Below are positions 35,571 through 45,599 of a stretch of 64,000 nucleotides of DNA, one piece after another (the first letter of the stretch is position 1; each line of letters begins with the position of its first letter). This stretch comes from Pseudonocardia terrae (GTDB lineage: Bacteria > Actinomycetota > Actinomycetes > Mycobacteriales > Pseudonocardiaceae): contig NZ_JAJTTE010000021.1 of assembly GCF_021343995.1 (NCBI RefSeq), positions 50,530 through 114,529 of the forward strand, given 5' to 3'. The notes beneath the pieces were generated by a model. The model was given only the letters and a program-made list of their open reading frames with translations. It searched no databases and had not been told where the DNA came from. The position numbers and the translations under genes were made by a program.

Positions 35571-35599
35571 CGCGTTCTACCGCCTGGTGCGGTGACGCG
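35550..35599. repeat. 25-bp tandem duplication over the methyltransferase stop
   Basis: The 25 bp starting TTCTACCGCCTGGTGCGGTG occur twice head-to-tail (35550-35574, 35575-35599), duplicating the last codons and the stop of the methyltransferase remnant. Confidence 0.9.
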
Positions 35600-35638
35600 G
35601 GCGGCGGCGGAGCCGGTCCGCCGCCGCCCGCGGCCCGC

Positions 35639-37819
35639 TCACGCCAGGCTGCCTGCGCCCTGGAGGGCCGGGGCCGCCGTCAGGGCCTCGGTCAGGAGCG
35701 CGACCAGCGCCGCGTGCTGCACGTCGGCCGAGGACCCGACCTCCTCGTCCGAGCCGTCGAGGGCCTGGGCGGCGAGGCCGGCCTTGCCGTCGATCAGCTC
35801 GGCGATCCGGGCGTCGACGGTCTGCGCGGCGATGATGCGCCACGCCGTGACCGGCTCGGTCTGGCCGATGCGGTGGCTGCGGTCGATGGCCTGGGTCTGC
35901 TCGGCGGCGGTCCAGGACAGCTCGGCGAGCACGATGTTCGAGGCGACCTGGAGGTTGAGACCGACCCCCGCCGCCGTCAGCGAACAGACCGCGACGGCGA
36001 CCTCCGGGTCGTTGACGAAGGCGTCGATGTTGCGCTGCCGCACGCCCGGCGTCTGGTCGCCGCGGATCGAGGAGAACCGCACACCCTGCCTGGCGAAGGT
36101 CTCCTCGGCGGCGTCCATGACGTCGACGTGCTTGGCGAAGAAGACCACCTTGCCCGCGCTGCGGGCGAGCTGGGCCGCGTAGTCCGCGGCGAGCGTCGCC
36201 TTGGCCTGGCCGATGCGCCGCATCATCGTGAAGACGTTGTCGCCGGACTTCGCCTCGGCCGCGTCCTTCTGCTCCCAGCGGGCGACCTGGCTGACCAGGT
36301 CGTGGTCGATGCCGTCGGGGGACGAGATGTCGGCGCCGGACCGGCGGGTGGCCAGCGCGTCCTCGTAGCGCGCCACGAGGCGGCGGGCCAGGTCGCGCTC
36401 GGCGGCCCGGATCGACCGACCCGCGGCCCCGTCGAGCTCGACGGGGAGGTCGGCGATGCGCCGGGCCGGGATGTCCGCGGCCACGTCGACCTTGCGCCTG
36501 CGGACGATGCCCCTGTCCACCACCGCGCTGCGGGCGGCGGGGTAGAAGCCGGGGTCGGCGGGGGTGAGGCCGGTGGCGGTGAGCGCGTCCATCAGGTCCG
36601 CGCGCGGCTTCGCGTCGTCGATCCAGCCGAGGAACTGCCAGATGGCGAGGAAGTCCTCGATGTCGTTGATCAGCGGCGTGCCGGTGAGGGCCATCATCAG
36701 CGGGTGCGGGGCGCGCGCGCGGATCCGGTCCGCGATCTCCAGGACGTGCTGCGAGCGTTGGGAGGACTTGTTCTTGATGAAGTGCGCCTCGTCGACGATC
36801 ATCCCGCGGAAGCCGAACTCGCCGAGCCAGCCCGCGTGCCGGTCGAGCACCTCGTAGTTGACGACGACGATGTCGGCGAACCCGTCGACGGAGTCGCCGT
36901 TGCCCTGGACGGCGGTCGCGGGGCGCCGCGGCGTCCAAAGGCCGGCCTCACGGACCCAGTTCGTCTTGACGACGTTGGGCACGACGACGAGCAGCGGGTA
37001 GGCGTCGGACGCCTGCGCGGCGAGCAGCGCCTGCGCGGTCTTGCCCAGGCCGGGCTCGTCGGCGAGCAGGAAGGTCCGGTGACCCGCCGCGGCGGCGGCG
37101 ACCAGCCGGGCCTGGTGCGGCATGAGCTCGCGGCCACCCGGCGCCGTGCGCGACGAGGGCGCCGGAAGATCCATGCAGGCCGTCGCGCCGGTGCTCGCGC
37201 GCTCGAAGGACCGCAGCAACGGCCCGAGCAGCTCCCAGCCGGTCAACGGCGTGGGCCGGGGTCCGCTCGGCCGCGCGGCGGAGAAGTCGGGGGCGAGGAA
37301 GGGGTTCGCCAGCTGCCGCGACACGACCGACTGCGGCACCACGCGGGGCTTGGTGGGCGCGGCCGGCACCTCGGCGGCGGGGACCTCGGGCTCCGGCTCG
37401 GGCGCGGTCTCGATGCCCGCCTTCTGCAGCACGGTCCGGGTGAGGGACCGGGCCTCGTCGGTGACGACGGCGTCCTCGTCGAGGAGCGCGAGCAGCGTCG
37501 GCTCGCGCACGGCGCTCATGGCGAGGGCCTTCGCGATCCCGTCGAGCCGCTTGAGCTGCTCGGTCCGGTGCCGCTCGCCGACGTTCTCCGCGCCCTTGAC
37601 CCGGGCGCGCTCCTCGCGCAGCAGCAGCGCGACCGCCTGGAACTTCGTGCGGGTCGCAGGCGACACCCGGCCGCGGCGCAGCGCGGACTCGACCTCGCGC
37701 ACGGAGCGCGCGAGGACCGACAGGACGTCCTCGCCACCGTGGTCGCCGTGTCCGCCGTGCCGGCGGTCGCGCGGGGCGGGGCGGCGAGCACGGGTCTGGG
37801 GCCTGCCTCGTCGAGCCAA
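35639..37819 (-). CDS. SNF2-family DEAD/DEAH helicase
   Basis: 726 residues from TTG 37819, which follows AGGAGGAGGAG. The N-terminal ~190 residues are charged and helical. The SNF2 core begins LMPHQARLVAAAAAG, with Walker A DEPGLGKTAQA, DEAH-type VDEAHFIKN, and motif III LTGTPLIND. The helicase C domain holds GVGLNLQVASNIVLAEL and the motif VI segment QAIDRSHRIGQ. It is predicted to translocate on double-stranded DNA. It resembles stand-alone actinobacterial SNF2 proteins rather than the larger DrmD of DISARM, and lies outside the tRNA-bounded island. A CCGTGCC-g-GGCACGG hairpin at 37859-37873 lies in its leader. The start choice is tentative. Confidence 0.85.
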   Translation of the reverse strand: MARRGRPQTRARRPAPRDRRHGGHGDHGGEDVLSVLARSVREVESALRRGRVSPATRTKFQAVALLLREERARVKGAENVGERHRTEQLKRLDGIAKALAMSAVREPTLLALLDEDAVVTDEARSLTRTVLQKAGIETAPEPEPEVPAAEVPAAPTKPRVVPQSVVSRQLANPFLAPDFSAARPSGPRPTPLTGWELLGPLLRSFERASTGATACMDLPAPSSRTAPGGRELMPHQARLVAAAAAGHRTFLLADEPGLGKTAQALLAAQASDAYPLLVVVPNVVKTNWVREAGLWTPRRPATAVQGNGDSVDGFADIVVVNYEVLDRHAGWLGEFGFRGMIVDEAHFIKNKSSQRSQHVLEIADRIRARAPHPLMMALTGTPLINDIEDFLAIWQFLGWIDDAKPRADLMDALTATGLTPADPGFYPAARSAVVDRGIVRRRKVDVAADIPARRIADLPVELDGAAGRSIRAAERDLARRLVARYEDALATRRSGADISSPDGIDHDLVSQVARWEQKDAAEAKSGDNVFTMMRRIGQAKATLAADYAAQLARSAGKVVFFAKHVDVMDAAEETFARQGVRFSSIRGDQTPGVRQRNIDAFVNDPEVAVAVCSLTAAGVGLNLQVASNIVLAELSWTAAEQTQAIDRSHRIGQTEPVTAWRIIAAQTVDARIAELIDGKAGLAAQALDGSDEEVGSSADVQHAALVALLTEALTAAPALQGAGSLA

Positions 37820-38056
37820 GTACTCCTCCTCCTGGACGCCCGGCAGGGCGTGGTGCAGCCGTGCCGGGCACGGTGCAACGGCGGGTGGCGCCGCACAGCG
37901 GCGACGCCGCTTCCGCGGCCGGGCCCGTACACCTCTCGGTGGATCGGTGATCGGGCCTGTGTCTCGCACGGGCGGGGCGGACGATGCCGGCACCCGCGTG
38001 CGGTCACTGGTGTAGCGCCCCGGCGGGGCCGGATATTTCCCCGACCCTACCGTCCG

Positions 38057-38107
38057 GCGGTGCCACCCTGAGACACGAACCCGCACTACGCGGATTTTGC
38101 GACGCTG
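38057..38107 (-). repeat. degenerate copy of the 3' half of tRNA-Leu(CAA); putative island attachment site
   Basis: 38057-38100 aligns with 49861-49905 (tRNA 3' end through the anticodon loop) at about 36 of 44 positions with one 1-nt gap. The longest shared run is GCGGATTTTG. Orientation is the same as the functional tRNA. Neither the acceptor nor the T stem can pair, so it is not a working tRNA. Copies of a tRNA 3' half in direct orientation at both ends are the usual footprint of integration. Confidence 0.6.
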
Positions 38108-38125
38108 GCTTCACCCCATCGGCGC

Positions 38126-39262
38126 ATGCGTGAAGGGGCCTCGCCAGCTGCCGGCGAGCGCGGGCAGCAGGCTCCCCGGATTCGCCTCGCGCAGCTCTGC
38201 CGCGCCCACGAGGTCGAGCTCGGGCTCGTGACCGACGGCCGCTGGTGGGTGCTGGTCCGCGCCCCGCGCGGCAGCGTGACCTCCCACGTGGTGTTCGACG
38301 CCGTCGGGTGGGGGGACGCATCGGACCGGGACGTCGTGCGGGCGTTCCTGTCCTTCCTGCGCCGCACCCGGTTCTTCGCGTGCCGGAGGCCGAGCGCCTG
38401 CCCGCGCTGCTCAAGCGCAGTGAGGACAGCCAGGAGGACCTGACCGACGCCCTCGGCGTGCAGGTCCGGCAGGCCGTCGAGCTGCTCGTGACGGCGATCG
38501 GCCGCGCCGACGTGCTGGCCGGCGGGAACACCCTCACCCATGTCTCGGCGCACGACGTCTACCGCGGCGCCGTCTCCGTGATGATGCGGATCGTGTTCCT
38601 CCTGTTCGCCGAGGAACGCAGGCTGCTGCCCAGCGACAACGAGCTCTACGCGACCGCGTACTCGGCGAGCCGGCTCGGCGCGGAGCTGGAGCAACGGGCG
38701 CTCGAAGGCTCCGAGGACGAGCTGGAGACCTCGACCGCCGTCTGGCACCGGCTGCTCGCCCTGTTCCGTGCGGTGCACGACGGCATCGAGCACCCCCGGC
38801 TGACGCTCACCGCCCACGACGGCTCGCTCTTCGACCCGGACGACTACCTCTGGATGCCGAAGTCGATCGACGACCGCACGGTCCTGCACATGCTGCGCGC
38901 GGTGCAGTTCGTGGAGGTCGGCAAGGGGAAGAACCGCGAGCGGCGCACGCTGTCCTTCAGGCAGCTGGACGTGGAGCAGATCGGCTATGTCTACGAGGGC
39001 CTGCTGTCCTTCGAGGGCTTCCGGGCATCGGACGTCGTAGTCGGTCTCACCGGCAAGCCGGGCCTCGAGGAGGAGGTGCTGCTCTCCGACCTGGAGAAGA
39101 TCCCCGCCGACTCCTTGGTGGCCACGATCGCGGAGAAGTACACGTCCTCCGGCATCGGCTCGGTCGCGGCACTGACCAAGAAGCTGGTCCCGCTCGCCGC
39201 CGACGAGCGCGAGGAGGCTCGCAAGAAGTACCTCGCCGTGACGAACCGGGACTACGAGCTGG
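38126..39262 (+). pseudogene. drmMI: 5' remnant of DISARM methylase DrmMI
   Basis: The remnant reads RLAQLCRAHEVELGLVTDGR in one frame, shifts by one base near 38385 (after FLRRTRFFA) and continues VPEAERLPALLKRSEDSQ through DVYRGAVSVMMRIVFLLFAEE and RQLDVEQIGYVYEGLLSFEG to RKKYLAVTNRDYELA. These are segments of the N-terminal region of class 1 DISARM adenine methylases (normally 1200 or more residues). The first ~200 residues are missing, and the methylase catalytic core should follow but is replaced by IS110 sequence at about 39262. Not functional. Confidence 0.75.
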
Positions 39263-39829
39263 CGGATCCGCCTGGCCGCGGTCCAACTGCTGGCCCTGCA
39301 CGAGGCCCGCCGCGGCTGGGAAGCCCGGATGGGCGAGCTGCTGCTCGGCGGTCGACGCACCGGCCGCGATCACACCGTCAAGGACCCCGACCCGGGGAAG
39401 GCCTTCCCAGGCGGGGCGATCTACCTGAGCTTCCCCGGCCTGGGAGACCGCCTCGCAGCTCGGGTCGCCGGCGAGATCGGCGAGCACATCGAGCAGTTCG
39501 ACTCCCCGAACGGTCTGCAATGCTACGCCGGCCGCGCCCCGGTCACCCGACGCTCCGGGAAGAGCGACTTCGTCGCCAGACGCCTCGCGCCCAACCGGTA
39601 TCTCGGCGACGCCGTGCACCAATGGGCGTTCTGCAGTCTCACCCAGAGCGGTTGGGCCCGCGAATTCTACGACGCCAAGATCGCCGCTAAGAAATCCCAC
39701 CACAATGCGCTCCGCGCTCTCGGGAACCGCTGGCTGGAGATCCTCTGGCACTGCCTCACCCGAAGAATCCTCTACGACGAGGACGTCCACGTCGCCAACC
39801 GCAACCGAGCCCTCGGACGAGCAGCCTGA
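39263..39829 (+). mobile_element. IS110-family transposase remnant (C-terminal part)
   Basis: The frame encodes RLAAVQLLALHEARRGWEA, then the Transposase_20 (IS116/IS110/IS902) domain with FPGLGDRLAARVAGEIG, LQCYAGRAPVTRRSGKS (region of the essential Ser) and the typical end HVANRNRALGRAA. The N-terminal DEDD catalytic domain is absent, so the transposase cannot work alone. It replaces the catalytic centre of drmMI, being fused directly to upstream drmMI codons near 39262. No terminal repeats are expected for IS110. Confidence 0.85.
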
Positions 39830-39868
39830 CCCGAAGGTTGACAGAGGGTGTCTCGTGCCTCCTCCATG

Positions 39869-40348
39869 AAGGCGGACCTCCGTTGCACCCCGTCCGACGT
39901 ATTCGAGACGCTTGCCCTTCCTACTCTCACGCAGGACTTGCGGGATGGTGGGGAACGGCTAGACGCCTACCGCCGCGACGTCATGCTCTCCCGGCAGACA
40001 GGCCTAACCAAGACGTACAACCTCGTGTTCGACCCGTCAGTCCACGACGAGGACATCGCGGAGTTGCGCCGAATTCACAAGGCGATCGATGAGGCGACTG
40101 TGCGCGCCTACGACTGGGACGACCTGCTCGACAAGCTCGACCACGGCTTTCGTCCCGCCGGCCGCGATCTCCGCTACACGATCGGACCAGCGGCGCAGCG
40201 CGAGATCCTCGACCGGCTGCTCGAGCTCAACCACGAGCGGTACGCCGAGGAAGTGGCGCAGGGGCTGCACGACAAGAGGAAGGGCGCGAAGAAGCCTGTC
40301 AAGAAGCCGACAGCGCGGCAGCCCGACGATGCCGAGGGGCTGTTCTGA
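39869..40348 (+). pseudogene. drmMI: 3' remnant of DISARM methylase DrmMI
   Basis: About 159 codons in frame from KADLRCTPSDVFETLALP through LTKTYNLVFDPSVHDED, IDEATVRAYDWDDLLDKLDH and LLELNHERYAEEVAQGLHDK to a Lys/Arg-rich end at 40348. This matches the C-terminal target-recognition end of DrmMI/Eco57I-like methylases. It is separated from the 5' remnant by the IS110 fragment. The open frame extends back to 39848, but those codons are insertion sequence. Confidence 0.75.
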
Positions 40349-40350
40349 TG

Positions 40351-40380
40351 GCCCCGGCCGAACTTCTAGCCGACCGGGGC
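40351..40380. terminator. hairpin shared by drmMI and HNH gene ends
   Basis: GCCCCGG (40351-40357) pairs with CCGGGGC (40374-40380). The stop codon of the leftward HNH gene lies in the loop. Confidence 0.55.
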
Positions 40381-41634
40381 GGGGGTGGGCCGTCTTCGGG
40401 GTCTTCGGCTGCGGTCGATCCAGCTCGGCGGGATGAACTCGGGCAGGCCGTTCACCATCCGCACTTCCCACAGCGAGTGGTGGATGAGGCGGTGGTGGGC
40501 GCTGCACAGCATCACGAGATTGCCCAGCTCGGTGGGCCCGCCGTTCGCCCACTCGACGACATGGTGGACCTCGCACCAGGAAGGCGGGCGGTCGCAGCCC
40601 GCCCAGGCGCAGCCGCCGTCTCGCGCGGTGACCGCGCGGCGCAGGCCGTCCGGGACGGTGCGGGAGATGCGGCCGACGTCGAGCGGGACTCCGGTGGAGG
40701 ACAGGACCATCGGGACCACCGCGGCGTCGCAGGCAAGCTGGCGGAGGGTGGCAGCGGACAGTGCGCCGCCGAACTCCAGGGACGCGGCCGCGGCGCGGCG
40801 TTCGAGGTCCTCCAGGCGCACGGTGACCACGAGCTGGGGGCGGCGGCCGCCGGTCTCGGGGAGGCGGCCGCGGTCGAGCACCTGGGCGCAGGCTTCGGCG
40901 AGGGCTTCGGCCTGGCGCTGGGGGACGGGCCGCTCGTCGTCCGGATCCCGGGGGGCGGCGCCGGCGTCGATCACGGCGGCGATCGCGGCGAAGAGCGCGG
41001 CGTCGTCGTAGCGGCCGGTGATCTTGCCGCCGGGCCGGGTGCGGAAGCGGGAGAGGCGCAGCTCGTTGAGCTGCACCGGCTCGTCGGAGGGCTCGGCGCC
41101 GTCCTGGTCGAGGAGCTCGACCAGCTGCATGCCCCAGGTGTGGAGCTCGGTCGGGGTCATGGCGCCGGTCTGCCCGGCGAGCTGGATCTCCGCGCCCGCC
41201 CATTGTTCCGGGGTGAGTCGGGTGGCAGGACCGCTGCTGAGCACACGGGCGATGGTTTCGACGTGGCGCAGGCTCGCGGTGCCGTCGGCGAAGACGGTCG
41301 CGGTGGCGGGCATGCGCGCGGGCAGCTCCTCGCCGCCCAGGCCGACAGTGGGACAGACGCTGTCGGCGGCGACCACACGGCGTCGGGACTCGAAGCGCTC
41401 CCAGCCGAGCAGGTCCGACAAGGCGCCCGCGGCGGAGCGGTAGCCGCGGTCGGCGAAGGTACCGCGGCGCTGCAGGTCCGCGGTCACGTCGACCATGATC
41501 CGGTCCAGTGCCCGCCGGGTCTCCTCGGCGACGGCCAGGACGCCTACGAGCTCGTCCGGAGTCGCGGTGGGACCGGTCGCGGCGCGTAGCGCCGAGAGGG
41601 CCACGGTGAGGCTCTCGTGTGCGGCGCGACGCAT
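40366..41634 (-). CDS. DUF222/HNH endonuclease (13E12-repeat family)
   Basis: 422 residues from ATG 41634 (TGAGGGC upstream). The N-terminal DUF222 helical domain begins MRRAAHESLTVALSALRAA. The C-terminal HNH domain reads RDGGCAWAGCDRPPSWCEVHH, then WANGGPTELGNLVMLCSAHH, giving the zinc-binding Cys residues and the H-N-H catalytic order. Such genes are multicopy and mobile-like in actinobacteria (mycobacterial REP13E12 relatives). It is intact and runs opposite to the decayed DISARM genes between drmMI and drmA, where no homologue normally sits, so it was probably inserted. Confidence 0.87.
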   Translation of the reverse strand: MRRAAHESLTVALSALRAATGPTATPDELVGVLAVAEETRRALDRIMVDVTADLQRRGTFADRGYRSAAGALSDLLGWERFESRRRVVAADSVCPTVGLGGEELPARMPATATVFADGTASLRHVETIARVLSSGPATRLTPEQWAGAEIQLAGQTGAMTPTELHTWGMQLVELLDQDGAEPSDEPVQLNELRLSRFRTRPGGKITGRYDDAALFAAIAAVIDAGAAPRDPDDERPVPQRQAEALAEACAQVLDRGRLPETGGRRPQLVVTVRLEDLERRAAAASLEFGGALSAATLRQLACDAAVVPMVLSSTGVPLDVGRISRTVPDGLRRAVTARDGGCAWAGCDRPPSWCEVHHVVEWANGGPTELGNLVMLCSAHHRLIHHSLWEVRMVNGLPEFIPPSWIDRSRRPRRRPTPAPVG

Positions 41635-41819
41635 GCCCTCAGGATATCCGAACGGGCGTTCGAGCGTTGGCCCATCGTCGCAGCTCAGCCGCCTCTCGCC
41701 GCACCGATGGCGGGTCGCCATGGATTGGCGAGAAACAGTGTCACCGTTCGTCGCGGCTCGTCCGCCGCTCCCCACGATCATGCTCGGTTCGCATGCCATG
41801 ACCTCGCAGGAGCGTGCCC

Positions 41820-44800
41820 ATGAACCCCCTGTTCGACGATCCTCGCGGCGAGCAGGAGGAGCTCGTCAACCCGCTGGACGTGCCCCAGGAGTTCAGCGGC
41901 GCCTCGTCGTACGACGTCCGCGACACACTGCAGGACCTGATCGAGCGCGATCTCCTCGGCCCGTGGGACGGGGAGGATGAGCGGTTCACGCCCAACGTCC
42001 GCGGCCCACGCGACCGCTACCTCGTCGGCATGCTCGGGCCGAAGGCGATGTCGAAGTCCGTCGTCGAGCAGGCGGACCGGCTGCCGGAGACCGAGTCCGG
42101 GGTGTACGGCGACGGCGAGGCGGACCTGCCGGAGGTTCCCACAGCCCAGATCGTCGGGCGGCTGTGGGCCTCGTCGATGGGGATGACGTTCGTGGTGCCG
42201 GCCGAGGTGTACCGGCTCGTAGTCAAGGCGGAATGGGGCACCTACGCCGGGAGCGTGGGACGGACGAGAAGGGGAAGCCGACTTCCACCTGGTACCGCAC
42301 GCCCGAGCGCACCGTGGAGATCACTCTCGACGAGGCCTCCGATCGCTATGGGCTGCTGCAGGAGGACCCCTACGAGAAGGAGACGGTGTTCCTCTCGGTC
42401 GAGGTCCGGCCGCGCGACGGAGAGCGGGTGGTCCAGCTCGTGCTGGTGAACGGGCAGCGGGAGCCCGAGCGCGGCGCCGACCCGTTCTGGATCTTCCAGC
42501 CGAAGCTGACCGTGACCGCCCACACGGGTGACCGGCCGGACGTCTTCGTCCCGGTCGACGACCCCGCGGCCGGCGGGCAGGTCGGCGACGACGCCGAGGA
42601 CCTGCACCTCGACCTGCTCTACCGTCATCACCTGCGGTTCGCGGTGGCGCAGAACGTCTCCGTCGACGCGCGGGCCGTTCCGCGGAGCAGGCGCGCCGAC
42701 CTGTTGCAGACGACCTGGCTCCCGGTTTCGGACGTGCCGTCGACCGTGGCGGGGGCGGCAGGCTCGGCGGTGCTCGCGATGGACACGCTCGCGACCGCGG
42801 ACGCCGCGGGCCTGCGCGCGGGCCTCGCCCCGCTGCCGACGGCTATGCGAACTGGCTGGACGAGCAGGAGGCTGCGATCCCCGGGCTCCCGCCGCACCTG
42901 CAGCAGAGCGCGACCACCGCGGTGGCGACCGGGCGGAAGGCCGCGGAGCGGATCCGCGAGGGCATCGCGCTGCTGAGCGAGCGGGACCGCGCGGGTCACG
43001 CCACGGCGTTGTCCGCCTTCGGATTCATGAACGAGGTCATGGCGCTGCAGCGACGGCACACCGCGGTGACCCGGATCCGCGAGGAGCGCGGCCTGTCCTA
43101 CGAGGCGGCGCTCGCGGAGGTCGAGGCCCCTAGCAACGCGACCTGGCGGCCGTTCCAGCTGGCGTTCGTGCTGCTCGACCTGCCCGCGCTGACCCAGCCG
43201 GAGCACCCGGAACGGGAGGCGTCCGGGGACGCCGTCGTCGACCTGCTGTTCTTCCCGACCGGTGGTGGCAAGACGGAGGCCTACCTCGGCCTCACCGCCT
43301 ACACGTTCGCGATCCGGAGGCTGCAGGGGCTCGTCGGGCAGGGCCTCGACGCCCGGAACGGCGCGGACGGCGTCGCCGTGCTCATGCGCTACACGCTGCG
43401 GCTGCTCACCGCCCAGCAGTTCCGACGTGCGGCGGCGCTGGTGTGCGCGGCCGAGGTGGTCCGGGCGCGGGACGAGGAGCGGTGGGGTCGGACGCCGTTC
43501 CGCATCGGGCTCTGGGTCGGCGGTGGCGTCTCCCCGAACTGGTACGACGAGGCCGCCACCCAGATCGCCGACGCCCGCGAGGCGGGCCGGGACCAGCGCG
43601 TCAACGTCCTGCAGACGCTCACGTGCCCATGGTGCGGCACGACGTTGGCCGGGCACCGCGACCTCGTGCCGGACGACACGGCGCGACGGGTGTTCCTCTT
43701 CTGCCCCAACGCCGAGGGCGACCAGGCGTGCCCCTTCTCGAAGACCCGGTCGACGGAGGGCCTGCCGGTCCTCACCATCGACGAGGAGATCTACCGGTAC
43801 ACGCCCGCGTTGGTGATCGCGACCGTCGACAAGCTCGCGCAGCTGCCGTGGCGCGGGTTCGCCGGGGCGCTCTTCGGCCGGGTCCGCGCGCAGTGCCCGC
43901 GGCACGGCTACCGGCACGCCGATCTCGACGCCCGCACGCACTGCCGGGACAAGCATCAGGCCAAGGGCCGGTGGGAGGCGGTCAGCAGCCGGAACGTGGT
44001 GCGGCTGCGGCCGCCGGACCTGATCATCCAGGACGAGCTGCACCTGATCTCCGGCGCGCTGGGCACCACGGTGGGCCTCTTCGAGCCCGCGGTGGACGAG
44101 CTCAGCACCGGGAAGGCGCCGGGCGGGCAGCTCGTACGCCCCAAGATCGTCGCGTCGACAGCGACCACCAAGCGCGCCCGCGAGCAGGTCCTCGGGGTGT
44201 TCGGGCGCAGGCTGGAGATCTTCCCGCCGCCGATGCTCGACGTGGCGGACACCTACTTCTCCACGCAGGTGGACGTCACGCCGACGACGCCGGGACGCCG
44301 CTACCTCGGCATCTGTGCCCACGGCGTCCGCCTGAAGTCCGCGGAGATCCGGCTCGCCGAGATCCTGCTGCTCGCCGCGCAGACCCTGTTCGACGAGCAC
44401 GGGGAGGCCGCCGACCCGTACATGACGCTCGTCGGCTACTTCAACGCCACGCGCGAGCTGGCGGGCATGCGTCGCTACATGGACGACGACGTGACCACGC
44501 GGGTCCGGCGGCACGGGAGGTTCAAGGACCTCTCGAACCGGCTGCAGGGCACGCGCATGCTGGAGATCGCCGAGCTGACCTCGCGGATCTCGTCCGCGGA
44601 CATGAGCGCGGCGCTCAAGCAGCTGGAGATCGCGTTCGATCCGGAGCTGGACACGACGGCGCGGCGGGCGGGTATCGCAGCGGACATCCGGGAGCGCAAG
44701 GCGTCGGCGAAGGACTCGAAGGGGCGGCCGCAGCGGCAGGCGCACGAGCTGTCCGACCGGTACGCGGCGCGGTCGCGGGCGGGCGCCCTGCCCGTGGACG

Positions 44801-45599
44801 TCGTGCTCGCGACGTCGATGCTGCAGGTCGGGGTGGACGTCTCGCGGTTCGGGCTGATGGTCGTGACGGGGCAGCCGAAGAACACCGCGGAGTACATCCA
44901 GGCCTCTTCCCGCGTCGGCCGTGACGCAGCGCGCCCGGGGCTGGTCGTCACGCTCTACAACTGGGCACGGCCCCGCGACCTCGCCCATTTCGAGGACTTC
45001 GGCCACTACCACGCGACCTTCTACAAGCAGGTCGAGGCGCTGTCCGTCACGCCGTACACGCGGCGGTCGCTGGACCGGACCACCGCGGGGATGCTCGTGG
45101 CCGCGGTGCGGAACGTCGCGGACGAGTACTCGCACAACGACGAGTACTCGCACAACAAGGACGCGGCGACGGTGCCGCTCGACGGCGAGGTCGTCGAGGG
45201 CGTGGTGGAGCGGATGCTGGCGCGGGCGCAGCGCGTCGGACAGAACCGTGGGCGCATCTACCTGCGCGAACGGCTCAGCGCTTCCTCGACGAGTGGAAGC
45301 GCTGGCAGGGCGCGCCCGACCGGTCCATCGGCTACGAGAAGTCCAAGCGCGGGGACTCGCTGCTCAATCCGCTGCTGTTACGGGCGGGGAGTGGGGGCTA
45401 GGGGGACCGGACCGTCGCGATGTCGATGCGGGAGACGGAGAACGAGATCAACCTGCTCGTCTCCGCCGACCTGCGGACGCCGGAGTTCGACGCGGCCGAC
45501 CGGGAGTTCCGGCCGTCGGACGGCGAGGCCGAGGTGGAGAGCGAGCCCGACGGCGACGAGGTCGGCGACAGCACGCTGAGCGGGAGGACCGCGCGATGA
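41820..45599 (+). pseudogene. drmA: DISARM helicase DrmA, multiply frameshifted
   Basis: Start at ATG 41820 after CAGGAGCG. The product is readable across three frames: MNPLFDDPRGEQEELVNP to KAEWGTYA; shift near 42245 to TDEKGKPTSTWYRTPERTVE; shift near 42841 to YANWLDEQEAAIPGLPPHLQ and on to RIYLRERL; shift near 45276 to RFLDEWKRWQGAPDRSIGYE. A TAG at 45399-45401 then interrupts before MSMRETENEINLLVSADLRT. The helicase core is clear (FFPTGGGKTEAYLGLTAYTF; PDLIIQDELHLISGALG; TSMLQVGVDVSRFGLMVVTG; YIQASSRVGRD). Its stop overlaps the drmB start. At least three frameshifts and one nonsense codon make it a pseudogene. Confidence 0.82.

Noticed and set aside
34319..38071. 1250-residue plus-strand open frame across the regulator remnant, methyltransferase and SNF2 gene
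   Set aside because: Antisense shadow of the SNF2 helicase in high-GC DNA; its translation is Arg/Gly/Pro-rich low complexity, while the minus frame has clear helicase motifs.
38057..38130. A second functional tRNA gene
   Set aside because: Neither acceptor nor T stem can pair and the 5' half does not fold as a D arm; better read as a decayed attachment copy.
40366..41799. Extended 477-residue HNH protein starting at 41799
   Set aside because: The added 55 residues are unlike the family; ATG 41634 has a ribosome-binding site and starts the DUF222 domain.
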